Counted from the first letter of the stretch, positions 32,258 through 42,672 are shown. The stretch is DNA of 64,000 bases from DVED01 sp963838375 (GCA_963838375.1 CAWIQY010000015.1:744001-808000); one strand, 5' to 3'. Numbers and translations: made by a program. Notes: a model not told the origin generated them from the sequence alone.

Positions 32258-34287
32258 TTCAATTCCTTCCAATCTCCCCAATCGTTATTAAACACCGAAG
32301 TATTGGGGAAATAAATCGGGTTTTGATGTTGAATTAGTAGACGTTGTAACCGTTCCAATTCCGGTTCCGGAGAAGGTAAGTTATCAACCAACTGATACGG
32401 GATAATGTTGTTATCCAAGGCAAAGGCAGCAGTGGTTCCGGCGGCGGCACCGGCTGACCATTCAAAGGAGTGGACGCGATAGGCAGCAGCCGCAACGTGA
32501 CTGGTGGCGATACTTTTTCCAGCGACTAATAGATTATCCAATTTCTGAGGAATCATTGCCCGTAATGGAATTTGGAACGGGTAAGATTCCCCTTGTCCCA
32601 AGCGTTCTCCCGGCATTTCTATGTTACCGGGCGCTTCTGGGGGATGTTGTTGCATGCAGGGATGAAAATCGATCGCATAGTGACCAATTCCGACAGAATC
32701 TGGGAAAATAGAAGCACGCGATCGACGTGTTACATTTTCAATTTCTCGATCGCCTTGCAACACTTCCAACACTTCCAATCCCGACAACGCCGTCCACAGT
32801 CTTTGGTATTCCTGGGGAATCAAATTTTCCTGATACACGGGTTTGCGATAATCTTGGCGAGAAATATCAATTTCCCACACCATAAACCCATCGGGAGAAT
32901 TCCAATCCGGACGCCCGATAATCCGTCGTCCTTCCCGAATATAAGGATATTTCGATAACCCGCTTTCCGTTCCCATGGGCGAATCTAACCCAGTCAAAAG
33001 AATATGATTCGGATGCGGTTCTTTGAACCCATACCCCAATTGCGAGTCGGTAATCCCCCACACCAACCAGTAGAAAAAGCCGATGGCGTGTTCTTCCCCT
33101 CGCCGCAGAGTTTCCGTCCGCAAACCCCCCAACCAACCGCCGGGTTCTAATTGTCCTAATTCCTGCAATTGGTTGCGGGTATAGATAAAGTTATCTTCTG
33201 CCGTTCCCGGTCGATAGTCGTTTCCCCACGTCCAATTCTGCATGGAGATATCGCCGGGAAGCATGGGGTTATCGCGAGGGTTGGGACGCAACGCATCTTT
33301 GGGGTCTTCGCTGTGGATGCGGCGATAGCTGAATACCAGGGGGAAACTCGCTAAGCGTTCCAGTTCGTAGCTGTAGTAGGGTTTGTACTGTTCGTAAAAC
33401 GGTGGTAGTTCGTATTCTTGAGGTTCCTTCGTCTTTTCCATGGCGAAGGTGTAGGTAAACCCTTGGGTACAATACGGGTTGCCTGTTTCGCTGGAGGAAG
33501 ACGGTTCTTTGTAGGAACGAGGATCGACACCCAGGCGGTGGGGAAGGTCGGCTAAGCCAATCAGTTCCCCGGTTTCGGTGGCTTCGACGACGTACCAAGG
33601 TGGCGCGTTGGGGGATTCGGTGGCGGGGGGAACGAAGCGAACGATGTTTTTGTGGAAGCGGGGGGAATCCGCGTAGGTGTAAGCATCCTCGATGATTTGA
33701 GAGAGGAAGTCGGCGTTGATAGGAGGGGTTCCCGGTTGCGGTTGGTGTTGGATGGCAATGGCGCTGGTAATTTGGTTTCCGGCGGCGTTGTATTCCAAGT
33801 CTTTAATAACGGTATTGGGATACCATTTTAGGGTTCCTTTGCCTCGTTTGGCGGCATCTCGCAGCATTTTGAAGAGAAGTTCGTGTCCGTCTTCGGGGAG
33901 GAAACAGGACTCGCTAACCCAACAGCCTCCGGGGTTGAGGATGCCGTATCGGTCTTCGATGCGCGATCGCAAATCGAGATAGCCACGAGGGTAGTATAAC
34001 AGCGATCGTTGGGTGGGACGTTCGTCGAGGGCGGAGGTTCCTTGGGCGGAAATTTGCCCGCCTACCCAGTCGGTGAGTTCGGTGATACAAACGGTTTTTC
34101 CCGCCAGCAATCCTTCGTAAGCGGCGGCAGAACCCGCTAACCCTCCGCCAGCGACGAGGATATCGCAGGTTTCTGACACATCCGGGGAACGCGGCGGCGT
34201 AGCTGTGGCAAGGGGGGTAAGGCTGAGAAACAGGGAAAATGGCGCGAGAAATAGGCGTTGGAGTGTGTTGAGGATCGATCGCGTCAT
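32254..34287 (-). CDS. exported FAD-dependent oxidoreductase (PF12831 type)
   Basis: 677 aa. N-terminal signal peptide (RLFLAPFSLFLSLTPLATATP), then the FAD motif DILVAGGGLAGSAAAYEGLLAG at about residues 43-63 and GGQISAQGTSALDE. The C-terminal FAD-contact segment is LDNLLVAGKSIATSHVAAAAYRVHSFEWSAGAAAGTTAAFAL. This architecture (FAD-dependent oxidoreductase, long insert with aromatic and proline-rich segments) is frequent in cyanobacteria and planctomycetes; the substrate is unknown, sugars or polysaccharides are guesses. It ends with a C-terminal segment YFPNTSVFNNDWGDWKELK. It is probably transcribed with, or shortly after, the broken DUF6464 gene, 33 bp upstream. Confidence 0.8.
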   Translation of the reverse strand: MTRSILNTLQRLFLAPFSLFLSLTPLATATPPRSPDVSETCDILVAGGGLAGSAAAYEGLLAGKTVCITELTDWVGGQISAQGTSALDERPTQRSLLYYPRGYLDLRSRIEDRYGILNPGGCWVSESCFLPEDGHELLFKMLRDAAKRGKGTLKWYPNTVIKDLEYNAAGNQITSAIAIQHQPQPGTPPINADFLSQIIEDAYTYADSPRFHKNIVRFVPPATESPNAPPWYVVEATETGELIGLADLPHRLGVDPRSYKEPSSSSETGNPYCTQGFTYTFAMEKTKEPQEYELPPFYEQYKPYYSYELERLASFPLVFSYRRIHSEDPKDALRPNPRDNPMLPGDISMQNWTWGNDYRPGTAEDNFIYTRNQLQELGQLEPGGWLGGLRTETLRRGEEHAIGFFYWLVWGITDSQLGYGFKEPHPNHILLTGLDSPMGTESGLSKYPYIREGRRIIGRPDWNSPDGFMVWEIDISRQDYRKPVYQENLIPQEYQRLWTALSGLEVLEVLQGDREIENVTRRSRASIFPDSVGIGHYAIDFHPCMQQHPPEAPGNIEMPGERLGQGESYPFQIPLRAMIPQKLDNLLVAGKSIATSHVAAAAYRVHSFEWSAGAAAGTTAAFALDNNIIPYQLVDNLPSPEPELERLQRLLIQHQNPIYFPNTSVFNNDWGDWKELK

Positions 34288-34320
34288 CTAGGTTGAGATA
34301 GAGTGGTTAATAGTTCTCAA

Positions 34321-34585
34321 TTATTCTAGCGGTTCGTAGTGGCGACAGTTCTCGCAAGGTCACAAGGATTGATGGCGCAACGAATGTAGGACGATTTGGC
34401 GTTGTAACGACAACTGAGATTGCCGATGCCGTAAGGTCTGCGGGTTCTGGGGATGAGCAAAAGGCGGAACGGTGTTTCCTGCCAGTTCTCAATCGCTGTC
34501 GCGCCCGATTTTGGGCGGTTTGCAAGTACCACAGCGACATCACAGCGGGAACGATACTCAGACCAAAAATGAATAGGATCTCCAC
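34321..34585 (-). pseudogene. DUF6464 family protein, second copy, two frameshifts
   Basis: Three frames are needed. From ATG 34585: EILFIFGLSIVPAVMSLWY (membrane helix), QTAQNRARQRL; then, with a shift between about 34475 and 34500, the next frame gives ENWQETPFRLLLIPRTRRPYGIGNLSCRYNAKSS, YIRCAINPC; then, with a missing base in the GGTC at 34358-34361, PCENCRHYEPLE and the stop at 34321. The reconstructed protein is about 88 aa with one membrane anchor and the same four-cysteine motif as the gene at 27.8 kb. Two indels in 265 bp make real decay more likely than error, though both are possible. Confidence 0.6.
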
Positions 34586-34871
34586 GGAGAAACATTCGTT
34601 TGCGATCGATTTGGGGTTGGCGGGGAGGAACTTATGTCATAGCTTAGCCGATCGATTCTGGGAATGGGGATGGGCGATCGATTTAAGGGTTACCATATTT
34701 ATTATAACTCTACAATAAATTTATATAACAGTTCAGTATATTTCTTAGGTTAAAAAATAGCAAAAGTTCTATATTAGTCTTGAAGGTAAATACTGTGCAA
34801 AACTGTCCCATAGTTTTTTAAGTTTTGAAAAAATATGAGCCAAGGCGATCATCTCTAAATTCACTACTGCC

Positions 34872-35625
34872 ATGGTTAAGCCATCATGGCAGCGACTGGG
34901 TGATGGAACTGTCATCGTTTATCGAGGTTATCTTAATGGAGGTAAAGTTGCTCGTCTTTCCAAGAGCGAATTTGCCGATGGGTAAAGAAATTCGTATACA
35001 AGAATATGGAAATTGCGATCACTCCATCGGTTGTCGTTGCTAGAGCAGAAAGTCGTATAGAGGAATCTGACTACTGTTTTGTAACTGCAACAACTGCGAG
35101 CATTTTGCTTATTGGTGCAAAACCGGTCTTCATAAAAGCAAACAAGTTGAAAATGGCTTCTCAGGTGCGGCAGCTGTTGGAGTTAAAGCTGCCACAGGAG
35201 TTGCTACAAAGTTTGCCACTCAAGCTGCCACGGAAGCCGCCACTCAAGCCGCAATTCAAGGTTTAAATCCCCTGGCAAAGGGGTTGGTTCAACTCGGTCT
35301 CAAACAGGCTCCGAAAGCAGTCGTAGCAGGTCGTGCGGCAGCCGGGATTGCGGGAGCGGGAGGTTTCGTCACCGGAATGGCGGCTGAGTTGTTAGTCAAT
35401 AAACTTTTGGAAGATGACGAACATTTACCTGCCGATGAAAGGGAAGCCAGAGAATTAGGCAGAACGGCTGGACAAGTTGCTTCTGTGGTTGGAGGAATAG
35501 GTGGAACTGTAGCAGCAGCAACAATGGGTGGTACTGTGGCGATTGCTAGTGCAGTTGCCGCTCCGGCCGTATTAGGAATCGCAGTTGGGTTAGGGGTTCA
35601 CCATCTCCTTAAAAAGAAAGAATAG
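34872..35625 (+). pseudogene. decayed gene with C-terminal glycine-zipper membrane domain
   Basis: Pieces in three frames: 34872-34985 MVKPSWQRLGDGTVIVYRGY, LNGGKVARLSKSEFADG; then (one base fewer in the GGG run at 34980-34982) KEIRIQEYGNCDHSIGC; then, from about 35130, the frame HKSKQVENGFSGAAAVGVKA, ATGVATKFATQAATEAATQAAI, and GLNPLAKGLVQLGLKQAPK through to 35625. The last part, 113 aa from a TTG at 35284, is alanine/glycine-rich: GRAAAGIAGAGGFVTGMAAEL, GQVASVVGGIGGTVAAATMGG, VAAPAVLGIAVGLGVHH, a glycine-zipper helical hairpin like those in small toxins or membrane-inserting proteins. Function unknown. A terminator hairpin follows at 35655. Confidence 0.5.
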
Positions 35626-35654
35626 TCATTCAATTGTATAAATTGAAGAAACGT

Positions 35655-35692
35655 CGATCGCTCCTTATAGATTGTAGGAGCGATCGCTTTTT
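35655..35692 (+). terminator. rho-independent terminator
   Basis: CGATCGCTCCT pairs with AGGAGCGATCG around a 10-base loop and is followed by CTTTTTAA. It lies between the decayed glycine-zipper gene and the convergent mnmG; the stem contains a HIP1 word. Confidence 0.8.
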
Positions 35693-35716
35693 AAGCCTTT
35701 TAAAATGAATTTACTT

Positions 35717-37621
<1,905 letters not shown>

Positions 37622-37754
37622 GATTAACGCAGGAAAGTTGAGAGATCAGAGATCTATTGTAGCGGGTATAATACTAATAGCAGTTTCCCAATAATTGCTA
37701 CTGCTGTGGATTTGAGTTTAATCCGTCTGGTCGAATACTTTATTCTCTTCTCCA

Positions 37755-38012
37755 ATGCCTGCAAAGGATATCTTTCACAATGCTGTTAAAGTCGCGTTAC
37801 AGAAAGATGGCTGGACAGTTACCCACGATCCATTACACTTGGATTTGCCAGATGTAGAAGTCTATATTGAGTTTGGAATATTAAAGATGAAAAGATTTGT
37901 ATTCAACATAATATGACAGAATTCGATATGGCAGAAGAACGGCTCGAAAAAAAGTTCCCAGAGAAGATATTATGTTAGGATTTCACTCACAGAAGATGTA
38001 GCAGTATACTGA
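37755..38012 (+). pseudogene. xisH'-'xisI remnant (fdxN-element excision controlling factors)
   Basis: ATG 37755 gives PAKDIFHNAVKVALQKDGWT, VTHDPLHLD, the N-terminus of XisH. At about 37847 it goes directly into DVEVYIEFGI, and then, in shifting frames, NIKDEKICIQHNMTEFDMAEE, KVPREDIMLGFHS and EDVAVY with stop at 38012, which is the C-terminal half of XisI. So the middle of the xisH-xisI pair has been deleted, and at least three small indels follow (one a missing C in TCACAGAAG). XisH and XisI are required with the recombinase XisF for excision of the fdxN element in Anabaena; XisH/XisI pairs are also common as free-standing units in cyanobacteria. Right downstream is a recombinase gene of the XisF type. 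Confidence 0.7.
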
Positions 38013-38064
38013 GTTTGTCATCGGTTAAGGAAAAACGATTAGGGGATTAGCTGAGGAGGTGTTC

Positions 38065-39351
38065 GTGACGATCGTTGCCTACTGCTATAGCGATCCTCTC
38101 TTAGAAGAATCACCGAATCCGGCAATTTGGGGATGGGAAATCGATCGGGTGTACCGGGATTTGGGGCAACGGCAACAACTGCATCAGTTACTCCAAGATT
38201 GTCAAACCGCCCAAATCGAATATGTCCTCGTTCGCCGGTTGGAAGAACTGGGGGATTCAGTCTCCGATGTTTGCCATCGACTCGATACCCTGCAAAACCT
38301 AGGCATCAAACTCATCGCTACCGAATCCGATACCCGGCGCGCCAATTTACTTCAACTCTTTACCGAAATTGGGCAAACCCAACGCAGTCGACGCATTCGC
38401 CAAGGACACGCCCGTAACCGGATTGAAGCCTTGCCTCCGCCGGGAAAAGCCCCCTACGGTTATCGACGAGGGAAAGATCGTTACATCCTCGATCGTAGTG
38501 CTGCGCCCGTCGTTAAAGAGTTTTTTGATAATTTTCTCCTGTACGGCTCTTTGCGGGGTGCGGTGCGCCGTTTAGCCCAGCGCTACGGCAAAAAAATCTC
38601 CGTCTCTACCGGGCGGCGCTGGCTGACCAATCCCGTTTACCGAGGGGATTTAGCCTATCACAACGGTCAGACCATTTCTGATACCCACATTCCCATTCTG
38701 TCGCGGGAGGAAGCGGCACAGATCGATAGACTCTTACGTCGCAACCGCAGACTGCCCTCCCGAACTGCCAGCGCACCCCGTTCCTTAGCGGGTTTGGCAG
38801 TGTGCACCGCCTGCCAGTCTTCCATGACGGTGACGCGGGTAACGCGGCGGGATAAAAAGCAAGAGTATCTTTACTTGCGTCCCACCCGTTGTCCTCAAAC
38901 TCCCAAATGTAAAGCCATTTCTTACGAGAAAGTCTTGGCACAAACCATCGAAGGTGTCTGTCGGGATTTGACGTTGGCGGTGGCGGGGTTGCCTATACCG
39001 GCAACAGAAGGCATCAAACGATCGATTCAGAACGAAATCGATGCCAAGGCGGGAATTTTAGCACAACTCCCTCAACTCATTTCTACAGGAGTGCTGGATG
39101 CAGAAACCGCCAGTTTGCGAACCTACAAACTCAAAACGGAGATTGCCGAATTACAAGCCAAACTCGCCCAGTTACCGCCCGTGAATTTGCGCGAAACAGC
39201 ACAGGCAGTTTCCATTCCCGAATTCTGGTTAGATTTGTCGGAAACCGAACGCCGATTCTACTTTCGGGAGTTTATTCGGGCGATCGAGATTCACCGGGAT
39301 TCGCCTGATTTACCGCAAGATTGGCACTTACAAATTCAGTTTATTTTTTAG
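38065..39351 (+). CDS. large serine recombinase-like protein, XisF-type, catalytic residues apparently lost
   Basis: The GTG at 38065 is preferred: GAGGAGG at 38053-38059 is spaced 5 bases from it and overlaps the alternative GTG at 38059. 428 aa. Resolvase-like domain, residues about 1-105 (IVAYCYSDPLLEE, WEIDRVYRDLGQRQQLHQLL, YVLVRRLEELGDSVSDV); recombinase domain, about 115-220 (GKAPYGYRR, WLTNPVYRGDLAY); zinc ribbon CTACQSS...CPQTPKC, about 255-290; coiled-coil/helical end with the usual WLDLSETERRFYFREFIRAIEI. In active serine recombinases the motifs are YxRxS and DRxxR; here they read AYCYS and EELGD, so the catalytic arginines are missing. It may be a conserved non-catalytic relative. 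See the xisH-xisI remnant upstream. Confidence 0.75.
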   Translation: MTIVAYCYSDPLLEESPNPAIWGWEIDRVYRDLGQRQQLHQLLQDCQTAQIEYVLVRRLEELGDSVSDVCHRLDTLQNLGIKLIATESDTRRANLLQLFTEIGQTQRSRRIRQGHARNRIEALPPPGKAPYGYRRGKDRYILDRSAAPVVKEFFDNFLLYGSLRGAVRRLAQRYGKKISVSTGRRWLTNPVYRGDLAYHNGQTISDTHIPILSREEAAQIDRLLRRNRRLPSRTASAPRSLAGLAVCTACQSSMTVTRVTRRDKKQEYLYLRPTRCPQTPKCKAISYEKVLAQTIEGVCRDLTLAVAGLPIPATEGIKRSIQNEIDAKAGILAQLPQLISTGVLDAETASLRTYKLKTEIAELQAKLAQLPPVNLRETAQAVSIPEFWLDLSETERRFYFREFIRAIEIHRDSPDLPQDWHLQIQFIF

Positions 39352-39387
39352 ATCGAAATTGTTCGAGCGATCCCCGATTTCAATTCA

Positions 39388-39957
39388 CTAGACAAAAGTG
39401 AACGATAAAGGATACTTCCAAAGTTTACCCTCACTGGCTTTGATGCCACCCACGATCGGAAATACAATACCGAGTAATCCTAAAATGACTAGCAAGGGGA
39501 TTCCGATCGCCACAAACGACAGCAAGAAGAAGATTGCGCAGTAAATTAATGAAGAAATCAACCAATTGGTTACTATCTTGCCATGAGTATCCAGCATCGG
39601 AAAATCATCTTTTTTGAGCTGCCAAATCACGATCGGGACAATAAACCCCGCTCCGGGAACTAAAAAGCCAGCGAGTGATGATAAATGTAGCAACATTGCC
39701 CATTGTTGTGCTTTTTTATCGTTTTTTTGAGTGTTCACGATAAGACCTTCATACATTCTTTCTCTATGGTAGCGCAATGCACAACTAAATGTCTCGTGAC
39801 TGATGCTGTGGGAGAAAGAGCAATCCAGGGAATCGATGTCATCGGCTAATGGTTCGATTAACTGGTCTAATTTGGTTAATTTTTCGGGAGAAAAGATCGA
39901 TTGTTGCTGGGTTAATAGTTCGATAAAGGTATCGATATTTTGTTCGGAGAAAGACAT
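39388..39957 (-). CDS. DUF4870 domain membrane protein (189 aa)
   Basis: The ATG at 39957 (MSFSEQNIDTFIELL) is used; the frame extends upstream into the hepT remnant. The N-terminal 80 residues are a soluble helical segment (QQQSIFSPEKLTKLDQLIEPLADDIDSL). The C-terminal part has the DUF4870 pattern: WAMLLHLSSLAGFLVPGAGFIVPIVIWQLKKDDFPMLDTHGKIVTNWLISSLIY and two further membrane helices (FFLLSFVAIGIPLLVILGLLGIVFPIVGGI), making three to four spans. Members of this family have no defined role. Upstream is the truncated hepT, suggesting that the DUF4870 gene or a rearrangement replaced hepT. Confidence 0.75.
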   Translation of the reverse strand: MSFSEQNIDTFIELLTQQQSIFSPEKLTKLDQLIEPLADDIDSLDCSFSHSISHETFSCALRYHRERMYEGLIVNTQKNDKKAQQWAMLLHLSSLAGFLVPGAGFIVPIVIWQLKKDDFPMLDTHGKIVTNWLISSLIYCAIFFLLSFVAIGIPLLVILGLLGIVFPIVGGIKASEGKLWKYPLSFTFV

Positions 39958-39959
39958 AA

Positions 39960-40016
39960 ATTGGCGATCGCATCTAAAATATCTCGAACGCGCAGTCGCC
40001 AATCTCTAGGAGGCAT
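39960..40016 (-). pseudogene. hepT: hepT toxin gene, only the first ~19 codons remain
   Basis: The ATG at 40016 overlaps the stop of mntA by 11 bases (ATGCCTCCTAG), the normal coupling in MntA-HepT operons. The frame begins MPPRDWRLRVRDILDAIAN, matching the HepT N-terminus, then loses similarity and stops in the DUF4870 start region. The RNase motif RX4-6H of HEPN proteins is not present. So the toxin has been lost and the nucleotidyltransferase is orphan. Confidence 0.6.
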
Positions 40017-40296
40017 GAATAATATCCTTGAGTCCGGGTTCTCGCAAATGCTCTCTCAAAGCATTCTCAGTTGCCAAATCAACAGCAGAATTCAGGATAT
40101 CTTCTAAATAATACTGTACTTGCAAAAGTTGAAAGAACCCACCCGATCGAACGAACTCCACAAGAAAATCTACATCACTATCGGGACGCGCTTCATCCCG
40201 CGCCACCGAACCAAACAAATCCAGAGACTTAACTCCCATCGCCTGCAATTGTTCTCGGTGTGCGGCAATAATTGCCAGTACCTCATCTCGTTTCAT
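40006..40296 (-). CDS. mntA: MntA-type minimal nucleotidyltransferase antitoxin
   Basis: The ATG at 40296 (MKRDEVLAIIAAHREQLQAMG) gives 96 aa; seven upstream codons are not needed. The nucleotidyltransferase motif LFGSVARDEARPDSDVDFLVEF (GSx10DxD) is complete, so it should still be able to transfer AMP. In active pairs MntA AMPylates HepT and neutralises its RNase activity. Here HepT is reduced to a fragment directly downstream. The promoter must be between 40296 and 40336; the RHH gene upstream is on the same strand and ends 40 bp before it, so the two may be co-transcribed. Confidence 0.85.
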   Translation of the reverse strand: MKRDEVLAIIAAHREQLQAMGVKSLDLFGSVARDEARPDSDVDFLVEFVRSGGFFQLLQVQYYLEDILNSAVDLATENALREHLREPGLKDIIHAS

Positions 40297-40335
40297 CGTC
40301 TTTTTCCGACAACTCATTTAATCTTAAAATTTTCC

Positions 40336-40581
40336 TTATTCTTTCTCCCCCGATGCCGATTCGGGTTGTTGGTTTTGATGCTCTCGAACACCTTTCTCAA
40401 TCAGTTTACTTGCCAACCAAGAGACAGAACGCTCCTCCTCTTTTGCCCAATCTTCTAATGCTTCGGCAAGTTCTGGCAGAACGTAGCTGGTGATTCGTTT
40501 CAGGTTTTTAGGTGGCACGTTGGTATTTTTTTTATTGCTAGTTTCATCTCTATTGTAATTTTGTGTGCTACCAATTGACAT
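40336..40581 (-). CDS. small ribbon-helix-helix-like protein (81 aa)
   Basis: A polar N-terminus (NYNRDETSNKKNTNVPPKN) precedes LKRITSYVLPELAEALEDWAKEEERSVSWLASKLIEKGVREH, a strand-helix-helix of CopG/Arc type: a short strand (KRITSYVL), then two helices with the conserved turn RSVS. Such proteins repress their own operon or act as antitoxins. No toxin gene is adjacent; the mntA gene is downstream in the same direction. Start ATG at 40581. Confidence 0.6.
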   Translation of the reverse strand: MSIGSTQNYNRDETSNKKNTNVPPKNLKRITSYVLPELAEALEDWAKEEERSVSWLASKLIEKGVREHQNQQPESASGEKE

Positions 40582-40699
40582 AGCAATACAGTAGGTGAAA
40601 CAGTGTTACATGGCAACACCCAAAATCAAGCTCCTACCGCTTCTGAGTGCAATCAAGACACGGTAGGGGCTCTGGCTCCCTCAATTAGGAGATAATTCT

Positions 40700-40948
40700 A
40701 TGATATCAACTTCCCCGTCTGTCCCGGAACTGCTGCGGGAAACGATTCCCGATACCGCACCTGCCAACCGCAAACCCATCCGCTTGCTGGTGTGCGGCGT
40801 TCCCGAAGGTGTGGAAAGCATCATCCACCGCCTACACGTGTTAGGTTTCGCAGAAGTTGGAGAATGGAGTGCGCCGCTGCCTTTTGCCGTTAATGGAGAG
40901 GTGATGCGGATTTTGACTCGGTATTGGATGCCTCAATCGCCCGATTGA
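40700..40948 (+). CDS. conserved cyanobacterial small protein (82 aa)
   Basis: Preceded by AGGAG at about 40687-40691, so the ATG at 40700 is firm. The core KPIRLLVCGVPEGVESIIHRLHVLGFAEVGEWSAPLPFAVNGEVMRILTRY resembles a family of very small cyanobacterial proteins, which I know only as hypothetical. It overlaps the 3' end of the convergent larE gene by about 58 bp. Upstream, the sequence ATCAAGACACGGTAGGGGCTC (about 40653-40673) precedes it; nothing there is recognised. Confidence 0.6.
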   Translation: MISTSPSVPELLRETIPDTAPANRKPIRLLVCGVPEGVESIIHRLHVLGFAEVGEWSAPLPFAVNGEVMRILTRYWMPQSPD

Positions 40949-41728
40949 GTTTGCCGCTGCGAAACCCTTCGAGATCGAGAGTGACGTAAAGAAAACCCAG
41001 ATCTTGGAGGGCGGCGACAATTTGGGAGAGATCCATTGTCAGCACAAATTCCTTAATCCGTTCCGCAGGCAATTCGATTCGCGCTGTTTCGCCTTCGGAA
41101 CGCACCCGCAAATTCGTCCATCCCAAACGCCGCAGATAAATTTCCGCCCTGCCGACGCGCTGGAGTTTTGCCACGGTGATTTCCTCGCCGTAGGGAAACC
41201 GGGAAGAGAGACAGGGTTGGGCGGGTTTATCCCACCACGGCAAACCGAGATATTTAGAAATTTCCCGGACTTCCATTTTCGTAATGCCGATTTCTGCCAA
41301 AGGCGATCGGCCCCCCGTTCTTTTGCCGCTTGAATCCCCGGACGATAATCGCGTAAATCGTCGGCATTGACGCCATCGACGACGTAGGGATAACCCCGTT
41401 GCAGCGCCAGGGGTTTGAGGGTGTCGTGGAGTTCGCTTTTGCAGAAGTAGCAGCGATTGATGGGGTTGGCGGTGTAGTTGGGGTTTGCCATTTCGTCAGT
41501 GGCAACTTCCTCGTGAGAAATGCCGATCGTCGCAGCTTGAATTTTGGCATCTTCCAAGTCTTCGGGTAATAGCGATGGAGAAACCGCCGTTACCGCCAAA
41601 GCTCGATCGCCCAAAATATCATATGCTACTTTGGCAACCAAAGTGCTATCAATGCCACCGGAATAGGCAATTAATGCCCGATCCATCGATCGAAATAAAG
41701 CTTGCAATTGTTCTAGTTTCGGGTTCAT
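40890..41728 (-). pseudogene. larE: ATP-dependent sacrificial sulfur transferase LarE, one frameshift
   Basis: From ATG 41728 (MNPKLEQLQALFRSMDRALIAYSGGIDSTLVAKVAYD, PP-loop SGGIDST) through GISHEEVATDEMANPNYTANPINRCYFCKSELHDTLKP to GIQAAKERG, then the frame is lost; the continuation RSPLAEIGITKMEVREISKYLGLPWWDKPAQPCLSSRFPYGEEIT...GLAR-like tail lies one base away. A seventh G in the G6 run (C6 on plus, 41311-41316) restores it. LarE donates sulfur from a cysteine (CxxC/Cys in PCLSSRF) to pyridinium dicarboxylate mononucleotide in nickel-pincer cofactor synthesis; its partner genes larB and larC are not in the window. A homopolymer of this length is a classical sequencing-error or phase-variation site. 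Confidence 0.8.
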
Positions 41729-41770
41729 TGGTAATTGGGTAATGGGTAATAGGTAATAGGTAATAAGTCA
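41728..41770. repeat. heptameric repeat GGTAAT(A/T/G)
   Basis: Begins at the start codon of larE and extends upstream into its leader; about five variant copies of GGTAATA, GGTAATT, GGTAATG. Confidence 0.6.
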
Positions 41771-41799
41771 TTTTAACTAACCATTCACCACTCACCCTT

Positions 41800-42606
41800 T
41801 TAAAATTCTCGTTTTGAGAAAATGGCGATCGTCACCGACAGCAACAAAACGATATACGCAATGCCATACAAAGCATCCAAAACCAGAGTGCCGAAACTGG
41901 GCAAAGCCGCGATGCCATACACCGCATCATTTTTGACATCCAGACGGGCGAGATCCGGCAGAAGCAGATACAATGCCATCGCCAGACGATCGATTCCCAA
42001 ATTTTGACTGATATCACCCAGTTGTAGCAAATCTCGCGTCAAGTTCCCCATAATATAGATGCAGAACGTCAAGATTGTTGCCAGAATCGAACTGGTTAAG
42101 ACCCCAAATAAAATCGCAACGGCTGTTATGACGTTGAGTTGGAAAAAGAGAAACAGCGAGGCGATAAGTAAACTGCCCAAAGGATAGGGAATTTGGCTTA
42201 ACCTCAACACCAACATCAAAATCCCTTGCATCAATGTCACGAGAACGGCAAGTACCGCCGACAAGCCCAAAAACTTACCGACAATGAGTTCGCCGCGACG
42301 AATGGGTTTGGACAGTAATATCAGAACTGTGCGCTTGTCAATTTCTTTGTTAATCAATCCCGTGCCGAGGAAAACCGTCACGACTAACCCCAGCAAGTTC
42401 ATTGCCGCCAAGGCAACATCGAGAGTGATTTTATCCTCGGTGTTGGCGGCGACTTCTGGCAGCAAACCCACCGCTGCCACCAGAACGATCGCGTAAACGA
42501 TGACCAGGTATAGGGTTCGATCGCGAATGGCTTCCCGAAAGACATTAGCCGCGATCGTTAAAATGCTGCCAATATTAACCGGAAAATTTTCCAGAGATTT
42601 TTCCAT
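41800..42606 (-). CDS. fraE: FraE-like ABC-2 type permease
   Basis: Start ATG at 42606 (MEKSLENFPVNIGSILTIAANVFREAIRDR), six codons after an in-frame GTG/ATG upstream. 268 aa with about six membrane spans (LYLVIVYAIVLVAAVGLLPEV, LAAMNLLGLVVTVFLGTGL, FLGLSAVLAVLVTLMQGILMLV, LLIASLFLFFQLNVITAVAIL, TILTFCIYIMGNL, YGIAYIVLLLSVTIAIFSKREF) and the ABC-2 block NKEIDKRTVLILLSKPIRRGELIVGKFLG. In Anabaena FraE is encoded behind fraC and fraD and is needed for filament integrity and heterocyst function; the order here is the same. A generic ABC-2 permease is the alternative. It is separated from fraD by 292 bp containing a MITE-like element. Confidence 0.75.
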   Translation of the reverse strand: MEKSLENFPVNIGSILTIAANVFREAIRDRTLYLVIVYAIVLVAAVGLLPEVAANTEDKITLDVALAAMNLLGLVVTVFLGTGLINKEIDKRTVLILLSKPIRRGELIVGKFLGLSAVLAVLVTLMQGILMLVLRLSQIPYPLGSLLIASLFLFFQLNVITAVAILFGVLTSSILATILTFCIYIMGNLTRDLLQLGDISQNLGIDRLAMALYLLLPDLARLDVKNDAVYGIAALPSFGTLVLDALYGIAYIVLLLSVTIAIFSKREF

Positions 42607-42672
42607 AATTGGACGATCGCGCAATCCGCAAAAGCGCCGATCGAGGAAGGAGTTCAGAGCTACACTTTACGT

